The notes: generated from the sequence alone by a model not told the origin. A DNA stretch of 64,000 nt from Entoloma clypeatum (GCA_963565915.1 OY751496.1:1922001-1986000); one strand, 5' to 3'. Counted from the stretch's first letter, positions 11,745 through 24,443 are shown. Numbers and translations: made by a program.

Positions 11745-13129
11745 TTAAAATTTCTGGCTATCACGAATTAGTTGGTGGAGGTCGGTCCAAGCCCTCTGTT
11801 GTTCCGCTGAGGGAAATGTCTTGCGTATTGAGAGGTCGTTCAAGTTGGGAAACATCAGGAGCAAGCACTGAAAAACGCCTCCTACAGGCGACTCGATGGA
11901 CGTTCGATGACAACAGAGCTTCCTGATGTTTTTGTTGCACAGTCCTTCGGGAAGATGCGCCCTTGTGTCGAAAGATTTCCAGAGTGCGGCTATGTTGATA
12001 GCTCTCAGGCGGGGGCAGTGTTGTAGCAAGGAAACATAGCCGACCAACGTTATCCGCTTATTTTGCAGGGGGGCATGACCAAGCAACGTGAGGGTTTTAA
12101 GCCGCGGGAAACTTTTTGATGCATCATGGAGCCACGCATCGTCCAGCATTCCGACTGCAGGAATGCGGAGAGTCAATGTCTGTAGTCGCTGCAGGGCGAA
12201 CAAAGGTCGGAAGGCGCTGGCAATTTCAGCGTCATCTAGGGGCATGTTTTTGGTCCCATCGAACATGCGTAGTGATAATAAAGAGGACGACAGGTGAGGA
12301 TTGCGGGCAAGCGACCGGAAAAGCTGGCTAGGAGAATTAGGTTGAGGGATGTGGCCCTGTTGTCGGATTTCCAGGGAAGAGAGCGGAAGATGCATCGAGT
12401 CCATGATGAGGGCCGCAGTATCGAAGTATCGAACTTTGAAACTGAGATAGAAAAGGCTTGGAAACCAGACGTTGGTTGTGGCGGAGGGATGTAGATTGAG
12501 ATCCCCGTCGTCCACAGTCGGAATGTATAGGTTATACAACCCTTCGAGCGACGGGATGCCGCCTAGATGTTGTAGAACACGTCCGATCATGTCTTTTGGC
12601 GTTTCCAGCGTAGCAAGATCGAGGGTGCGCAGGCTGTGTAGGCTACAGACGGTCTGAAAAACGGCGCGTTCGAAGACGACGTTGTCCGATAACCGGCTAT
12701 CGGTGTAGAAGTCCTGGAGATTAGGACATAGTCTGGAGATGGCCTGCAACAGAGGGAATACATCGAAAGGACCAACTTCGATGAAGAAGCGTGATATGTT
12801 GGGACCCAGGAGAAAATGGATGTATGGGAGGGACTCGTAAATGGTAGTGTTGGTGACATCCATTAATAGCCCTCGTAGTTTCGGGAAAGGAATGAGGACG
12901 GGACGGTAGGTAACAAGAGAAATGAAGACGCTCATATCCACTGCTGGAGGAAGCGCATGGCCCTGGAGGTATAAGTTGCGAATTTTGGAGCCGTAGAACT
13001 CGAACCGCTCCAAATCGAGGGGCTGTAGCTTCCTGATGAACCTCTGGATGAAAAATGTATTTTGCACAATTAGGCTCGGGTACAGAGCAGTCACGTACAA
13101 CGATGTTCCCGCCACCGCTATGACCCTCG
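11745..13129 (-). CDS. F-box/leucine-rich-repeat-like protein
   Basis: A long open frame encodes irregular leucine-rich repeats (LRTLDLATLETPKDMIGRVL, LQRLQTLTLRIPAVGMLDDA, FPRLKTLTLLGHAPL, YVSLLQHCPRLRAINIAALW) and ends FPNLNDLSIRKTFPSAEQQR. This style is typical of the large basidiomycete F-box families, which are putative substrate receptors of SCF ubiquitin ligases. The long frame lacks the F-box and has no good ATG. Upstream on the same strand, after a 67-bp intron at 13130-13196, an exon around 13,197-13,275 reads KYLPNKSLSCLAQTCHTF, which resembles the second half of an F-box. I could not find its start, and a one-base frame disturbance is possible there. A relic of the same family lies at 4989-5414. 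Confidence 0.7.
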
Positions 13130-13371
13130 CTCACATCGAATAGGTCGGGGGCATCACTCTTATGAGTGGGAATAAACTAGGGGCGGCCGAACTTACCTGA
13201 GAAGGTATGACAAGTTTGAGCGAGACAAGATAATGACTTGTTTGGCAGATATTTGAGAAACAACTTCGTTGAGCCCTAGGGAGAAGTGGAAGGTCACGTG
13301 GGGACAACTCCTCTTGCCTCGAGTCTTACCCATACTTGCTACTTTTCCCCTCAGACTCGCCCCAAGTACGT

Positions 13372-15545
13372 ATGCGTTTCGGTGTACCGAGATCAGAATC
13401 TCCTTCGCCTGTGAGAGGGTACGCTCCAGAATTTCGAATCATATATGTTATGACTAGAACAATCACCTAGAAAACGACAAAGCCGATCTACGTTCGGCCT
13501 GCAACCCGATTCAGATGACGACTCGGACTCGGACTCGGACTCGGAAAGCTCGCTTTACTCTGACTCCGGTTTGTCCAGTCTCAGCGAAAGCATCTCATCG
13601 TCTGCTTCATCAGACTCATTCTCCTACGCCTCTGAAGCCGATGCGCCGAAGCTACCACCGTTCGTGTTGTTCCACATTTGTGGATCGGCAAGATGCTGAC
13701 GCCGCTCGTTCACACCAGAAAGCCGCGGCGTAGTCTGCGCAGCACGGGGGAGTTGCAGTATATAGAGGATACCGTGACTGCGATACGACTCAGGACACGA
13801 CATCATGATCCTTACGAAGATTGGGAGCGCCAGACGCGCATGGACGCTTTTGTACGTTGACACCCCTTTTTGCCATCATTAGTACGAGGATGCTGATGTG
13901 CATCGTTTTCTACCTAGCGTACAGCGCGAAAAGATCTGCACACCATACAGACACGATTCTATGACCAACAGGACAGCGTTCGGAGGGCAGAAGCGGACCG
14001 CAGGGCCGCCGGCCACGCGAACCAGATGAAAGAGGTTCAGACGCGCCTTGAGCAGATGCAGATGAAGTTTCAAGTCGAGGAGGAACGCGTCCGGGAGAAT
14101 TACAAGCTGCGAGAGAAGAAGATATGGGACCAGTTAGAGAATGTGATAAAAATGGAGGAGGACAAAGAACAGGCGCGGTTGGAGGCTGAGAGGAAGGTCT
14201 GGGAGGAAGCGGAGCGAAAACGCAACGAGGAAGAGCGGAAACGGAAGGAAGATGAGGATAGGAAGAAGGCGGAGGAGGACCGGCGGAAGCAAGAGGAGGA
14301 GAAAAAGAGGAAGGATGAAGAGGAGGTGAAACGGAAAGAGGAAGAGAAGAAGAAGAAGGAGCTGGAAGAGGACCAAGAGCTTCTCAAGCAAGAGCAGCTT
14401 CGGGTGCAGCGTGAGGAGAGTGATAAGGAACAACGTAAAGCGTTGGGATTTTCGATGACAACTGACGACTGGTCGTCAGCTCGGACCCTTCTCAAGGTAG
14501 ACTATACCTCTCGGCATCGATCTTGCCTGCTAATCCGCTTTAACAGGATGTGAAGCAAACTATGAAAGCTGTCAAGGCCAATACACAAGCCAAGTCCGAG
14601 TGGTCGAAAGGGCGGAGACAATTCACTTCAAAGATCGGCCAAATCACGGATAGCGAATCAGAAATCAGTCGGATTGTGTGTACAATTTTTCGTGGTCATT
14701 TTTTGTTTTGTTTGATGACGTTACTATTGTAGTCAACGCAACTATACCAAGTCGTACATCCGCCAGGCGCCCCCGCTCACCCCCCACCCATCTTTCAAGC
14801 TTTGCTATCGTCCCTTTCCAAAGCCATCCTACTGCAGGCCGAAACGGAGGTGACGGCCGAGAAGAAGAGCGCCAAACCACTTGCTCAGGTGGCATTCAAC
14901 CTCTTAGACACTATCGACGGCTTCGCCGAAGTCTTCTTCTGCAAACTCGTCCAACGCGTAGGCGGATGGCCCATCCCCATTGTCGTTCCCCCACGAGACA
15001 TGGACTCGCGGCCATGGGAGAGCGCAGTCGCGCGGAACAAGGCCATGGGGTATAGATACAAGCCTGGGGCCCGGGACCAAGACGAGATCGAGTCTGGCAC
15101 TGACTATGCGACGAGGATATACGGGATTATGCGGGTGTATTTCCAGATTTTGAAGATCACGCCGCGGCGCCAGCCGTTGAAGCCCATGTTCCAGCTGCCG
15201 AGGTATTGGATGTGGGTTTCGAGGATGTTGGGTCAGCGGGAGCTGTTGGGGACTGCGATCGCGGCACAGATCATCTACAGTCAGTATTTCATGTTGTGCT
15301 TGAGTGTTCGTCGTTGGCTGAGCGTTTTTATTCTAGTTGCCTTGGAGGTCCTTGGATCTCATGCGAGAGATCTGTGGGGTCGTCAGTGGGACAAGATGCT
15401 GGGCCTCATCTACGAAGGCGTCACGGTTGGCGTCAATGGGGGCGTTGGTAACGGCAACAATCTCATCGGAGGGTCGAGCCCTGAGGGCATCGCCGCTCGA
15501 ATGCGTGTTCAGCTAGAGGTGGAGAGGATAATGCGCGGATCTTGA
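13372..15545 (+). CDS. GLE1: mRNA export factor / nucleoporin GLE1
   Basis: GLE1 sits at the cytoplasmic side of the nuclear pore and, with IP6, activates the DEAD-box ATPase Dbp5 during mRNA export. The ATG at 13372 opens MRFGVPRSESPSPVR. Seven exons fit: 13372-13418, 13471-13668, 13719-13851, 13918-14496, 14547-14675, 14733-15279 and 15337-15545. The protein has an acidic serine tract (DSDDDSDSDSDSESS), a long charged coiled coil rich in E/K/R encoded by about 14,020-14,440, and then the conserved C-terminal GLE1 domain. That domain includes AQVAFNLLDTIDGFAEVFFC, LVQRVGGWPIPIV, GTDYATRIYGIMRVYF and PRYWMWVSRMLGQREL, and it is complete. The second intron (13669-13718) was chosen because it is the one joining the frames in phase. 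Confidence 0.93.
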
Positions 15546-15779
15546 GATTTTTCATCGTGTTTGGATACCTGTCCTGTCGCTTTCTCTGCAATCACTTTCC
15601 GGAGTATTCTCATGTTATAAACGATCAGCTGTACTTTGCTCATTGAGAGTGAGTTTGTGGGTAATCCGTAGTGCCCCGGTGTCCGTCCTGATCCGTCCAG
15701 TACTACACCCTCCTTACAATCCGATTTCATAACATCTCCCTCTTCCTTCCTCCCTCCACCTTCTTCACATCCATCCACC

Positions 15780-16859
<1,080 letters not shown>

Positions 16860-18229
16860 ACGGAGTCTCAGCAATAATTCAATGTATTTTTGGAAATTGA
16901 TAGATGTGTATCTGTTTTTTTTTTTCTGCTTCCCCGTTGTTTTGGGATGTTAGAGTTCAGAAAGTGCTGCAAGGCTCCGGCTGTAATGTGATGGGCCCTT
17001 TGGCGTTCTTCTGAACATGGGTAATTTTTTCGACTGTTGGGGAGGCGGCATCGGAAGTTAGTATGTTTTTTTTTTGGTTGGTGGATATGATGAGATTCTG
17101 ACGACTCCTTGTTCTTGCTCTAGAACGAAGTTTGTACATCGAATGTAGAAGATTTGTTACGCTCAGTTCTTCCTGAAAAATTGAGTTCAAGTTACGTTCT
17201 GGTATTAACCATCCCTCTCTCGCACGCCCTGACATTTTTCTTGTTGAGCTCTCCTGCTTGCTGCTTTTGTTTTGACCTATTTCATGCAAGTCCTTTGTTC
17301 CCTGGTTATAGGTCCAAACTGCGAGCCGCCCCTGTTCAAGTTACTGCACGGCTCCAGAATTTTCCGCCGTGACGTTGAAGGTTTAGCCTACTGTGGGCCT
17401 CCTGAGCGTCGTGAAATAGATGGTAAGTGATTCGTTATTCTGAGATCTAAGAACGAACGGAATGGCTTCGACATCAGCATAAGCATTTACCAGTAGATGT
17501 GATTCCCAAGTCCCAACTTGAAAGCGACTATTCCGTTGGCTTATACCCCAGATCTCGTCCGCCGCCCCCCGCCCTTTTTCCTCCCCCACTTTCTTTTTAA
17601 TTTTTGATTTCCTGCATAGGTTTTCAGACGGATCCTACTAGTTGTCTTTGGCAGATTCGTCCCAAAGTTGTGAGCGGTGGTGAGCAGCACGATCATGGAC
17701 TGCCCTTCAACGAAGGCAGAGGATCAACCAGTCACTCCCTGAGATGGCTCACTGCACCGGAAAGGGCAGGACGATGAACTAACCCTTTTAGGAAGTTCTT
17801 GATGTACCAAATCAATGGAAGCTTGCCGACATACTTATGTAGGTTTCCGGAGCATTCACTTCCGTCAAGTGAACTGCACATCTGGATACTTGATTCAGCC
17901 GGCGAATGTAGAGAACCTAGACGCAGGACAATTCAAAGGTCAGTCACTCCAGGTCAAAGGACTAATTTTTGACTGTCTCGGCGGCGGCCCCTACAGGCTC
18001 GCTTATGCGTTTCCTGAATAGGACCACGAGGAAAGATCTGCCCCATACATACTCAATTTACAACGCATTCTCGATCATTTAACTCATTGATCGCCTAAAA
18101 ATTAAAGATCTATCACCCCGACTCCCCCCGACCCCCAGCACGTTCATGGCCTATGATGGCTACTGCCAGTGTGTGGCGGGAACTTGCGTTGTCCTCGATC
18201 CAGGGATTCATTCCACAACTCACCTGCCC
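16860..18229. other. Intergenic, TPI1 3' flank
   Basis: Runs of T occur near 16,916-16,925 and 17,067-17,075. Short frames on both strands carry no recognised domain. The right end merges into the SET-domain pseudogene. Confidence 0.4.
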
Positions 18230-19060
18230 TCGATAGATTCGCTATTCCCGTTCCAGGAGACCCCTTATGGTTTCGACAAGGACCCTATGCCGTCAAACCC
18301 ATCCCAAAGAGCACTAGTACTCTCCTGATCACCTGCGAAGCCCCTCACGCTCCTGTTATTCACGGGAATTTCCGCAGTGAAGTTTGTAGCCACTGCTTCA
18401 CGCTTTTGGGTGTCACCCGAATGCCTGGAATGTCCGCTGCATAGCCGAGGGGGAGTGTCGAGATCCGAGCAGAACGTCGATGGGCTGCAGTGCAGGGCCC
18501 ACTGTGAACGCTGCTATCGATCAACTGGCAAACAACCCAAAGCATATACTGTATGCCGCTTTTTCCACATACAGTAGAAATCATTATGCGCCGCAAGGAT
18601 ATCAGTCTTGAAATTTACTCTTGCCCTGGGTATCCAGCGCCCTACTTGGCCGGCTGACATCCTGCGGTTTTCAGCTTGCGTGCTCATTCGCCGGCATCTC
18701 AGACGACGCAGCTCTCGGCTGGATGATGTAGCAGGCTGGAATCAAGTTGGCAGGACTTCTTGGAATTACAGGACAACGAGATCACGTACGGGATAGGTCG
18801 ACAAAGGAGATCCTAGGATGGGCCCTCTATGGCATTTGTTTTGTCGTCCACCCTTCTCCACTATAGCAAGACTCCAAGTGCCGGATTGGCGCTCAATAGA
18901 TTATGCGTCGAACGTCCGCAAGGAACGGAAAAAGCGGGCGCTGGGTTTTCTACACCACCGAAGATGTAGAAGTGGGTGAAGAGCTCCGTATAGACCTCCA
19001 AGATTAGGTCGTCCCGTACCTCAGTGGAGACACGGATATCTTTTTCGTAGGAGTAAAGTA
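18230..19060 (+). pseudogene. Decayed SET-domain gene, paralogue of the gene at 19352
   Basis: Fragments in shifting frames match the intact downstream gene in order. They are ITCEAPHAPVIHGNFRSEVC near 18,340 (functional copy TTCDAPYAAVISRKFRKEVC), EQNVDGLQ near 18,470, SLEIYSCPGYPAPYLAG near 18,605, WQDFLELQDNEITYG near 18,765 and NVRKERKKRALGF near 18,915. Several frameshifts and stops separate them. The middle has lost sequence relative to the active copy, including most of the segment before the NHxCxPN motif. It is therefore a tandem duplicate that has lost function, with the same orientation about 1.1 kb upstream. Confidence 0.8.
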
Positions 19061-19351
19061 GGAGTAACGGCCACATGGAAAGCCACTCTCGTTGGATGAT
19101 ATGGTCACTCAGGCTAGTATTCTCTTGTCCTAGTATCTATTACCAGGCTACTTGTACTACCTGGCCCGATCCATATGTAGTATGGGTACTCTGGGGGTGG
19201 AGAGCGTACATATTGACGTCGACCTGTGCTCAAGATAATCGATCAAAATCGATCGATCGCATGCCGATTCGGCCCGGGAATGACCGCGAAAAACCTCTTT
19301 TGAGCGTCACATTCAGGGGTCCGTTCCCCATCTCGCCTGCCCACCATATGC

Positions 19352-20461
19352 ATGGATTCATTCTTCTGCCTCAAACCAACCCCTTACGGCGGGAGAGGTC
19401 TCTACGCTGTGAAAGCCATCCCCAAGGACACACTCTTGACCACCTGCGACGCACCTTACGCTGCTGTAATATCCCGGAAATTCCGCAAAGAAGTCTGCAG
19501 TCACTGTTTCGCATACGCTTTTGACTCTCGGAGGAATGCATGGAATATCAGATATACAGCACAGGAAGGCAGTGGAGTCTGGTTTTGCAGCGAAGGGTGT
19601 AGGGATCTCTGGGCAGTGGAACAGAACGTCGGTGGGCTGCAAGGGTTGATGAACGCTGCTATCGAAAAATTGGCCAAAGCCATGAAGAAACCGAAAACAG
19701 ATGAACCGCCCTCCCTCGCAGAAACTATGCGGCCTGAGGACATTACTCTCGAGGTTCACGATCTCGTCTGGAAACGTGCTGAAGAGATCTATTCACGCTC
19801 TGGCTATCAGACACCCTACTTGGATGAGATGGAACTGGACGTCGTGCGATTTGTAGTCTATGCGATCATCCGCCGCCATCTCGAGGACACGACGCCGCTC
19901 CCTAGCAAAACCAGCTCCACAGGCTTGGATTGGCAAGACTTTCTCAAACTGCAGAACAACGAGGTCATGTGCGTGCGTTCGGGGCCATACATGCTGGACT
20001 CGTATATTCGGGTCTACGGATTTCTGCGCAAAGTTTTGCTTCCGGCTTTGCAAGGCTATGTCGAGTCGTCCGAAACGGTTCGCGCCATCCTTGCACGCGA
20101 TCCAGGGAATGTTTTCGGCTTGTGGGATATGTCCATCAAGGGGGATAGCGAGATGCTAGGATGGAGCATGTATGTCGGTGGATCGTACTTCAACCACGGT
20201 TCGTCGTCCGCGCTCCTCGGCGCTGAAGTATATGAAGTACCTGAGCTCCAGATAGATTGCGCGCCAAATGTCCGGAAGGAACGGAACAAGCGGGCGTTAT
20301 GTTTCTTCACCATAAGAGATGTGGCTGTGGGCGAAGAGTTGTGTATCAATTATATTGACCTCCAGGATGAGGTCGCACAGCGACGCGCACAGCTTCTGAA
20401 GAACTGGTATTTCGACTGTTTCTGCAAACGGTGCAGTGAAGAACTGTCAAACCTAATGTGA
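19352..20461 (+). CDS. SET-domain protein with MYND-like cysteine cluster (SMYD/SET5-like)
   Basis: Putative protein-lysine methyltransferase. The frame opens with MDSFFCLKPTPYGGRGLYAV, the usual SET N-terminal GRGL motif. A split zinc cluster follows, with CSHCFAYA and VWFCSEGCRDLW. The core has GWSMYVGGSYFNH, CAPNVRKERNKRALCFFTIR, GEELCINYIDL and a C-terminal post-SET-like CFCKRC. The frame looks uninterrupted, but the cofactor-binding motif is split by 19 extra residues. Removing 20199-20255 as a GT-AG intron of 57 bp gives NHDCAPN, the expected NHxCxPN motif, so the true protein is about 350 residues. The substrate is unknown. Confidence 0.85.
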   Translation: MDSFFCLKPTPYGGRGLYAVKAIPKDTLLTTCDAPYAAVISRKFRKEVCSHCFAYAFDSRRNAWNIRYTAQEGSGVWFCSEGCRDLWAVEQNVGGLQGLMNAAIEKLAKAMKKPKTDEPPSLAETMRPEDITLEVHDLVWKRAEEIYSRSGYQTPYLDEMELDVVRFVVYAIIRRHLEDTTPLPSKTSSTGLDWQDFLKLQNNEVMCVRSGPYMLDSYIRVYGFLRKVLLPALQGYVESSETVRAILARDPGNVFGLWDMSIKGDSEMLGWSMYVGGSYFNHGSSSALLGAEVYEVPELQIDCAPNVRKERNKRALCFFTIRDVAVGEELCINYIDLQDEVAQRRAQLLKNWYFDCFCKRCSEELSNLM

Positions 20462-21553
20462 CGGATATCAGAAATTGGGGGATCAGCCGTATGTATTTAC
20501 TGGCCTGTGTCTTTCAGACTCTTTCTGATTGAGCTTCTTTTCGCAGGCGAAGCGCTGGGCATGGACTGAATTCCGTAACCATTCAGGATATACCCATGGG
20601 ATTTTCATATATATCAGGGTTTCTTCTAGGGATTTGGGACCAGGCATAGACTTCGCTGCCGGCATAGATTCGTTTTGGTAGACAGTGACTTGGCGACATC
20701 CGAATCGGCACCTGAATTGAATGAGAAATGACCAGCGTGAGACGCAGTCGGTCCGAAGTTGTCCAACTATCCAAGAGAAAACACGCACATTCAACGTTTT
20801 CATTGTAGTTGAATTGCAGGATCATTTGAACATGCGGCAAGATTTGACAGTTGGCAAATTTTAAGGTTATTTGTTGGCGAGTGGTCCCTTGAAGGTCAAT
20901 TTTTGATACACGTGTTGTTCGTTACACAGCAGCGACCCCTTCTGAATTTGTCGCGTTGTAGAACAGGACCCCCCCACGCGACAGCTGCCTGCCCGCCTTG
21001 CGAAAAGCTTCGGACACCACAACATTATCGACATCCAAAAATTTCCAGGCCTCGGGATCTTGTGACAACAGTCCTTACTGCATAAACCGCAACACCGTAG
21101 AATGAGAACAAGGTGGAAGGGGTTGCTTTTGGTCAGGGTCGACACAGAGAAGGAGGAAAGAACTTATTCTATTGAGAGAAAGGTGGCGTCTCAAGATTGG
21201 GGTGAACCTTGACGATAAAGGCAATGTTCCCTGAGCCGCTGCTCGGAAAGGACAAACAGAAACGGTCCTCGGGACAGGAATGTTCTCCGTCAGGGATTGG
21301 GAACGTTGCAGACGGAGAGTCTTGTGCAGTGATGGTTTTGTTTGATTGTGGCGAACTTTGATAAGAGCGGGCACTAGATGAGGGCAAATGGAGGGGAAGA
21401 TGACAACACGGAAGACACGTGGATGCAAGCAGCACAAGCAAGCAGCGGTCGTCGTGATGGCAGGGCAACTGCCCATGAGATGCAAGTAGGTCTGCCGCTC
21501 TTGGCTCAACGAGCTGCTCGCTCGAGCTAGTTCATCAATTTGAACAGACTTGC
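20462..21553. other. About 1.1 kb without a supported gene
   Basis: Several short frames overlap here, mainly on the minus strand (21,075-21,659). None carries a recognisable domain and no exon chain convinces. Confidence 0.4.
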
Positions 21554-21598
21554 TTCCATGCAGAGGACCCTGGACATCCCTGCCAGAGGTCGGATCCC
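21554..21598 (+). repeat. Short dispersed repeat, left inverted copy
   Basis: A segment of about 40 bp (core AGGACCCTGGACATCCC and AGAGGTCGGATCC) recurs in reverse complement at about 23,459-23,500 with few mismatches. Both copies can be read as the peptide RTLDIP(A/V)RGRIP. The pair brackets a 1.9-kb stretch holding a LINE remnant. Whether these are ends of one element or two copies of a dispersed repeat is open. Confidence 0.55.
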
Positions 21599-21662
21599 GA
21601 TCCGGACAAATTTTGTCGAAACCGGCCTTGCGGCCGGAGCCAAAATGTACGGACAGCAAGCC

Positions 21663-22769
21663 TTTTTTTTTTTTTTTTTTTTTTTAAAACCTCAATTTAT
21701 ATTCCGGCGCCCGATCGCAGTCCGGTCTTGTACACTAAGTTACAAATTTAACGAGAACTACATACGAGAGTATTGGAGAGTAATGCCCTGTGGTCACGGC
21801 ACATGTGCGGAGAGAAAATATATAAGTATCCGAGAGTGGGGTCCGCCCATGGATCAAGTCCACCAGAACAGACCCCATATATAAACTACATACGCCTGTA
21901 GGCAGAGACCGTAGTAACTAAAGAGACCGTGAAAGAGAGAAACATAACACTGAAGCTCACCCGATAAGTTAGGGTGGGGGAAAAGCGAATAACGCGGGAT
22001 GGTTTGCGAGCATCCCCAGGAAATTGCCGATGTTGTACCGTTTGTTGGAGGCGTCGTCCCTATCAAAGAGAGGACATTTGTGGAGGAGGTGATCAACCGT
22101 CTCGAGAGTGTCATTGTCGCAGGCGCATGTAAATGGGCCTGGATGCTTGAAGCGTTGTCTGTATGCACCAATGGGGGCATGGCCCAGGGTGGCGCGGGTG
22201 AGGCGAGCGAACAGCGCGTTGTTGTTGCCCGCCCAGGAATTGAGCCAGGGTCCACCTTTGACGTGGTCCGGTTGGAATACCTTCTCTTTGTCTCCGGTGT
22301 GGAGAGGGAGGAAGGAGCGACCTCGAAATTCGGGGGCGGAATGAAGTTGACGCCATCCGTCTACGGCACTGGTGGCGGCGGCAGTACGGGCAAAGTTGGG
22401 CGACAGAGGAGACAAAGCTGTTCCTTGGGTCGATTTGAAGTGACGTGAGGGGTCGGGGAAGGCAGAACCCCATTCAGACGTGAGAGGTGTGTCGAGATGG
22501 ACATGGATGACGCCAGCTCCAGCGAGGAAGGGCCGGAGGAGGCGGGAAATGCCGCAAGAGACAGAGTGGCCCGCATGAATGGAACCTGTGTCAAGGGCGA
22601 GTCGGACAGCCTGTATGTTTCGGGTGAAGATGTGGATCTCCGTGACATAAGGTGCATGGGTGATGACCTTGCTAAGGCCAAGAAGGGTGGCGACGATGAG
22701 AGTCTCGGGGGCGAGGCTTCTACCTGCGCTGGCTCTGGTCATATGGGGGTCTACGGACAGCGAGCCCAT
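21663..22769 (-). mobile_element. 5'-truncated LINE (non-LTR retrotransposon), RNase H and C-terminal domain remnant
   Basis: The minus-strand frame 22769-21969 reads as the tail of a fungal LINE ORF2. It has a degraded RNase H domain (EIHIFTRNIQAVRLALDTGS, where the usual Asp of IFTD is Arg). A C-terminal cysteine/histidine motif, CACDNDTLETVDHLLHKCPL, is typical of these elements. About 280 bp beyond the stop lies a run of 23 T on the plus strand (21663-21685), that is, a poly(A) tail on the element strand. Orientation and tail agree. The reverse transcriptase is absent, as expected for a 5'-truncated insertion. Target-site duplications were not found. Confidence 0.75.
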
Positions 22770-23284
22770 TTTGGCCAGATGGGTGTCACCATTGGCCAGA
22801 CAGGAATCGGTAGGGTGACATTAGGTCGGACGACATGGTGGACACATCTAGGTTGGCTCAGGTGGTTCATCGAAGAAAAAGTTGTATATTGTACACGAGA
22901 GGTTGTTTGTTCAATTCTCCCTGCAGGTCATGTTTTTGGATGCATGTACTCGTATTGTGAACTTGTTATGAATGATCGTCAAAATAAATAAATTTTTTTT
23001 TTGGCTCACAGCATCTGAAACCTATCGACTTCGAACAGCCTGGAGCATCATGGGTGAATCCAATACCATCGACCTCATAGACGAGCGCCCGTTCATGGAA
23101 TCCGAATATATCGGCATAGGAAAAACATTTCCTGTCAATCCGCCTTCACATGTCACAAACACCCTCAATAAGATCTTGCATATCCCATCGGCCAAAGCGT
23201 AAGCCGAAAGATACTTAAATTATGCTCCTGTAATAAATGTAGAGACGCAGCAATTGAATCTGCGGCTGCTGGACGGCCTGGCGT

Positions 23285-23380
23285 AACAATGCGGACAAAA
23301 TTTAGCGCTCCAGGGGCCGGATCCCTCTTCCGGACAAAATTTAGGCTTTGAGGGGCCCGGATCCCTCCTCCGGACAAAAA
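23285..23380. repeat. Short degenerate tandem repeat
   Basis: A unit of about 45-50 bp containing GGATCCCTCTTCCGGACAAA (second copy CTCC instead of CTTC) is present at least twice, with a further CGGACAAAATTTAG before it. It adjoins the right copy of the inverted repeat at 23,459-23,500. The function is unknown. Confidence 0.55.
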
Positions 23381-23458
23381 ATCAAAAAATTACTCGAGGC
23401 CAGCGTCAAATTGGACACAAACCACTGTTTTCCGTTGGACAAAACCCCGGATTTTGGG

Positions 23459-23500
23459 ATCCGACCTCTGACGGGGATGTCCAGGGTCCTCCATGCAGTC
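23459..23500 (-). repeat. Short dispersed repeat, right inverted copy
   Basis: Reverse complement of the segment at 21554-21598, sharing GGATCCGACCTCTG and GGATGTCCAGGGTCCTCC. See that entry. Confidence 0.55.
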
Positions 23501-23784
23501 ATGGACTCGTTCATCTGAAAAAAAAAACATGCCCTCGGGGTTTGACCACACTCAGCAACGGTCAATGGTATCAATCAAGGACAGGAGGTTGAACGGCACC
23601 AAATATACCGAGCCTACAAATTGGGCACTCAAGAAATGCCTGTTCACGGAAATAAATGCAATGGTATAGTGGTGATGCCCTGAAGGGGGGAAATCTTGTA
23701 CAACGCGGACTGCGAATAAGAAATACCGTATAAACAACCCTCTCCCTATTCTGCGATTCCCGTGAACAAAGTCTCCATCGTCGA

Positions 23785-24443
23785 TTATTTTGCCGTGAAC
23801 GCCCGGATGAGTTTGGCTGAGATATGTAGAAAGAATATCGATCCAATGAAGGAGAGAGACAGGACAAGGACAATGAATGGGTCACTAGAATGAGCCAAGA
23901 TTAGCTCGAGACACAGAAAGGCATTGACGGGGACATACACTCTGAGACCTGGTGAATCGTCCGTATACAATTTGAGCATGGTGTTTGACGATCCACCGGC
24001 GCCAGCTGCACGGGATGAGTTAGGTTTCGGTTGCGTAGTACCAGCCGCACGTCGCCTAAGATTCGCATTGTGGTTAGAGGGGAATACTTGGTCAAGTGAA
24101 TTGATCGCACCGAATTTGAGCACCAGGAGGTTTAGCTACATTAGAGCTTGCGTTGCGGCCATTAGGGCGAGACGAGTCCGAGTCCGACTGAAGCAAACAA
24201 GGATGAGAAAATTAGTTTGGAATAGTGCAGTTGACTGACTGACCATGATATGGCAAGGTGGGAGGAGCTTTCAAACTGTAAAATGTGCTGGCACCAGAAA
24301 GTGAAACGTCATGAAGGTCGTGTGATCGTGGGAGACCACGGTCACGTGTCATGCCACGTATCGCGACGCGTTCCAAATCAGGGATCGTCAGCGTTACGTT
24401 GGATTAACAAGGCGCGATTGAATTTGTTGCTCGAGTCGCTCAT
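23785..24443 (-). CDS. Sec61 beta subunit (SBH1-type) of the ER translocon
   Basis: Small tail-anchored subunit of the Sec61 protein-conducting channel. The minus strand encodes RRRAAGTTQPKPNSSRAAGA, GGSSNTMLKLYTDDSPGLR, then after a 54-bp intron (23885-23938) VDPFIVLVLSLSFIGSIFFL and a C-terminal HISAKLIRAFTAK. The GGSSNTMLKLYTDDSPGL block and the single C-terminal membrane segment are diagnostic. The N-terminal exon is less certain. The best candidate is the ATG at 24443 (MSDSSNKFNRA), which matches the usual MSDS-type start, but its splice to the RRRAAG exon near 24,065 needs a long or second intron that I could not fix. Confidence 0.85.

Noticed and set aside
14100..14495. Two long minus-strand frames opposite the coiled coil
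   Set aside because: They are shadows of the repetitive Glu/Lys/Arg codons of GLE1 and consist almost only of Ser/Phe/Leu runs.
21075..21659. 194-residue minus-strand frame
   Set aside because: Low-complexity Ser/Pro/His composition without a domain; it runs into the dispersed repeat and lies just outside the LINE poly(A) end.
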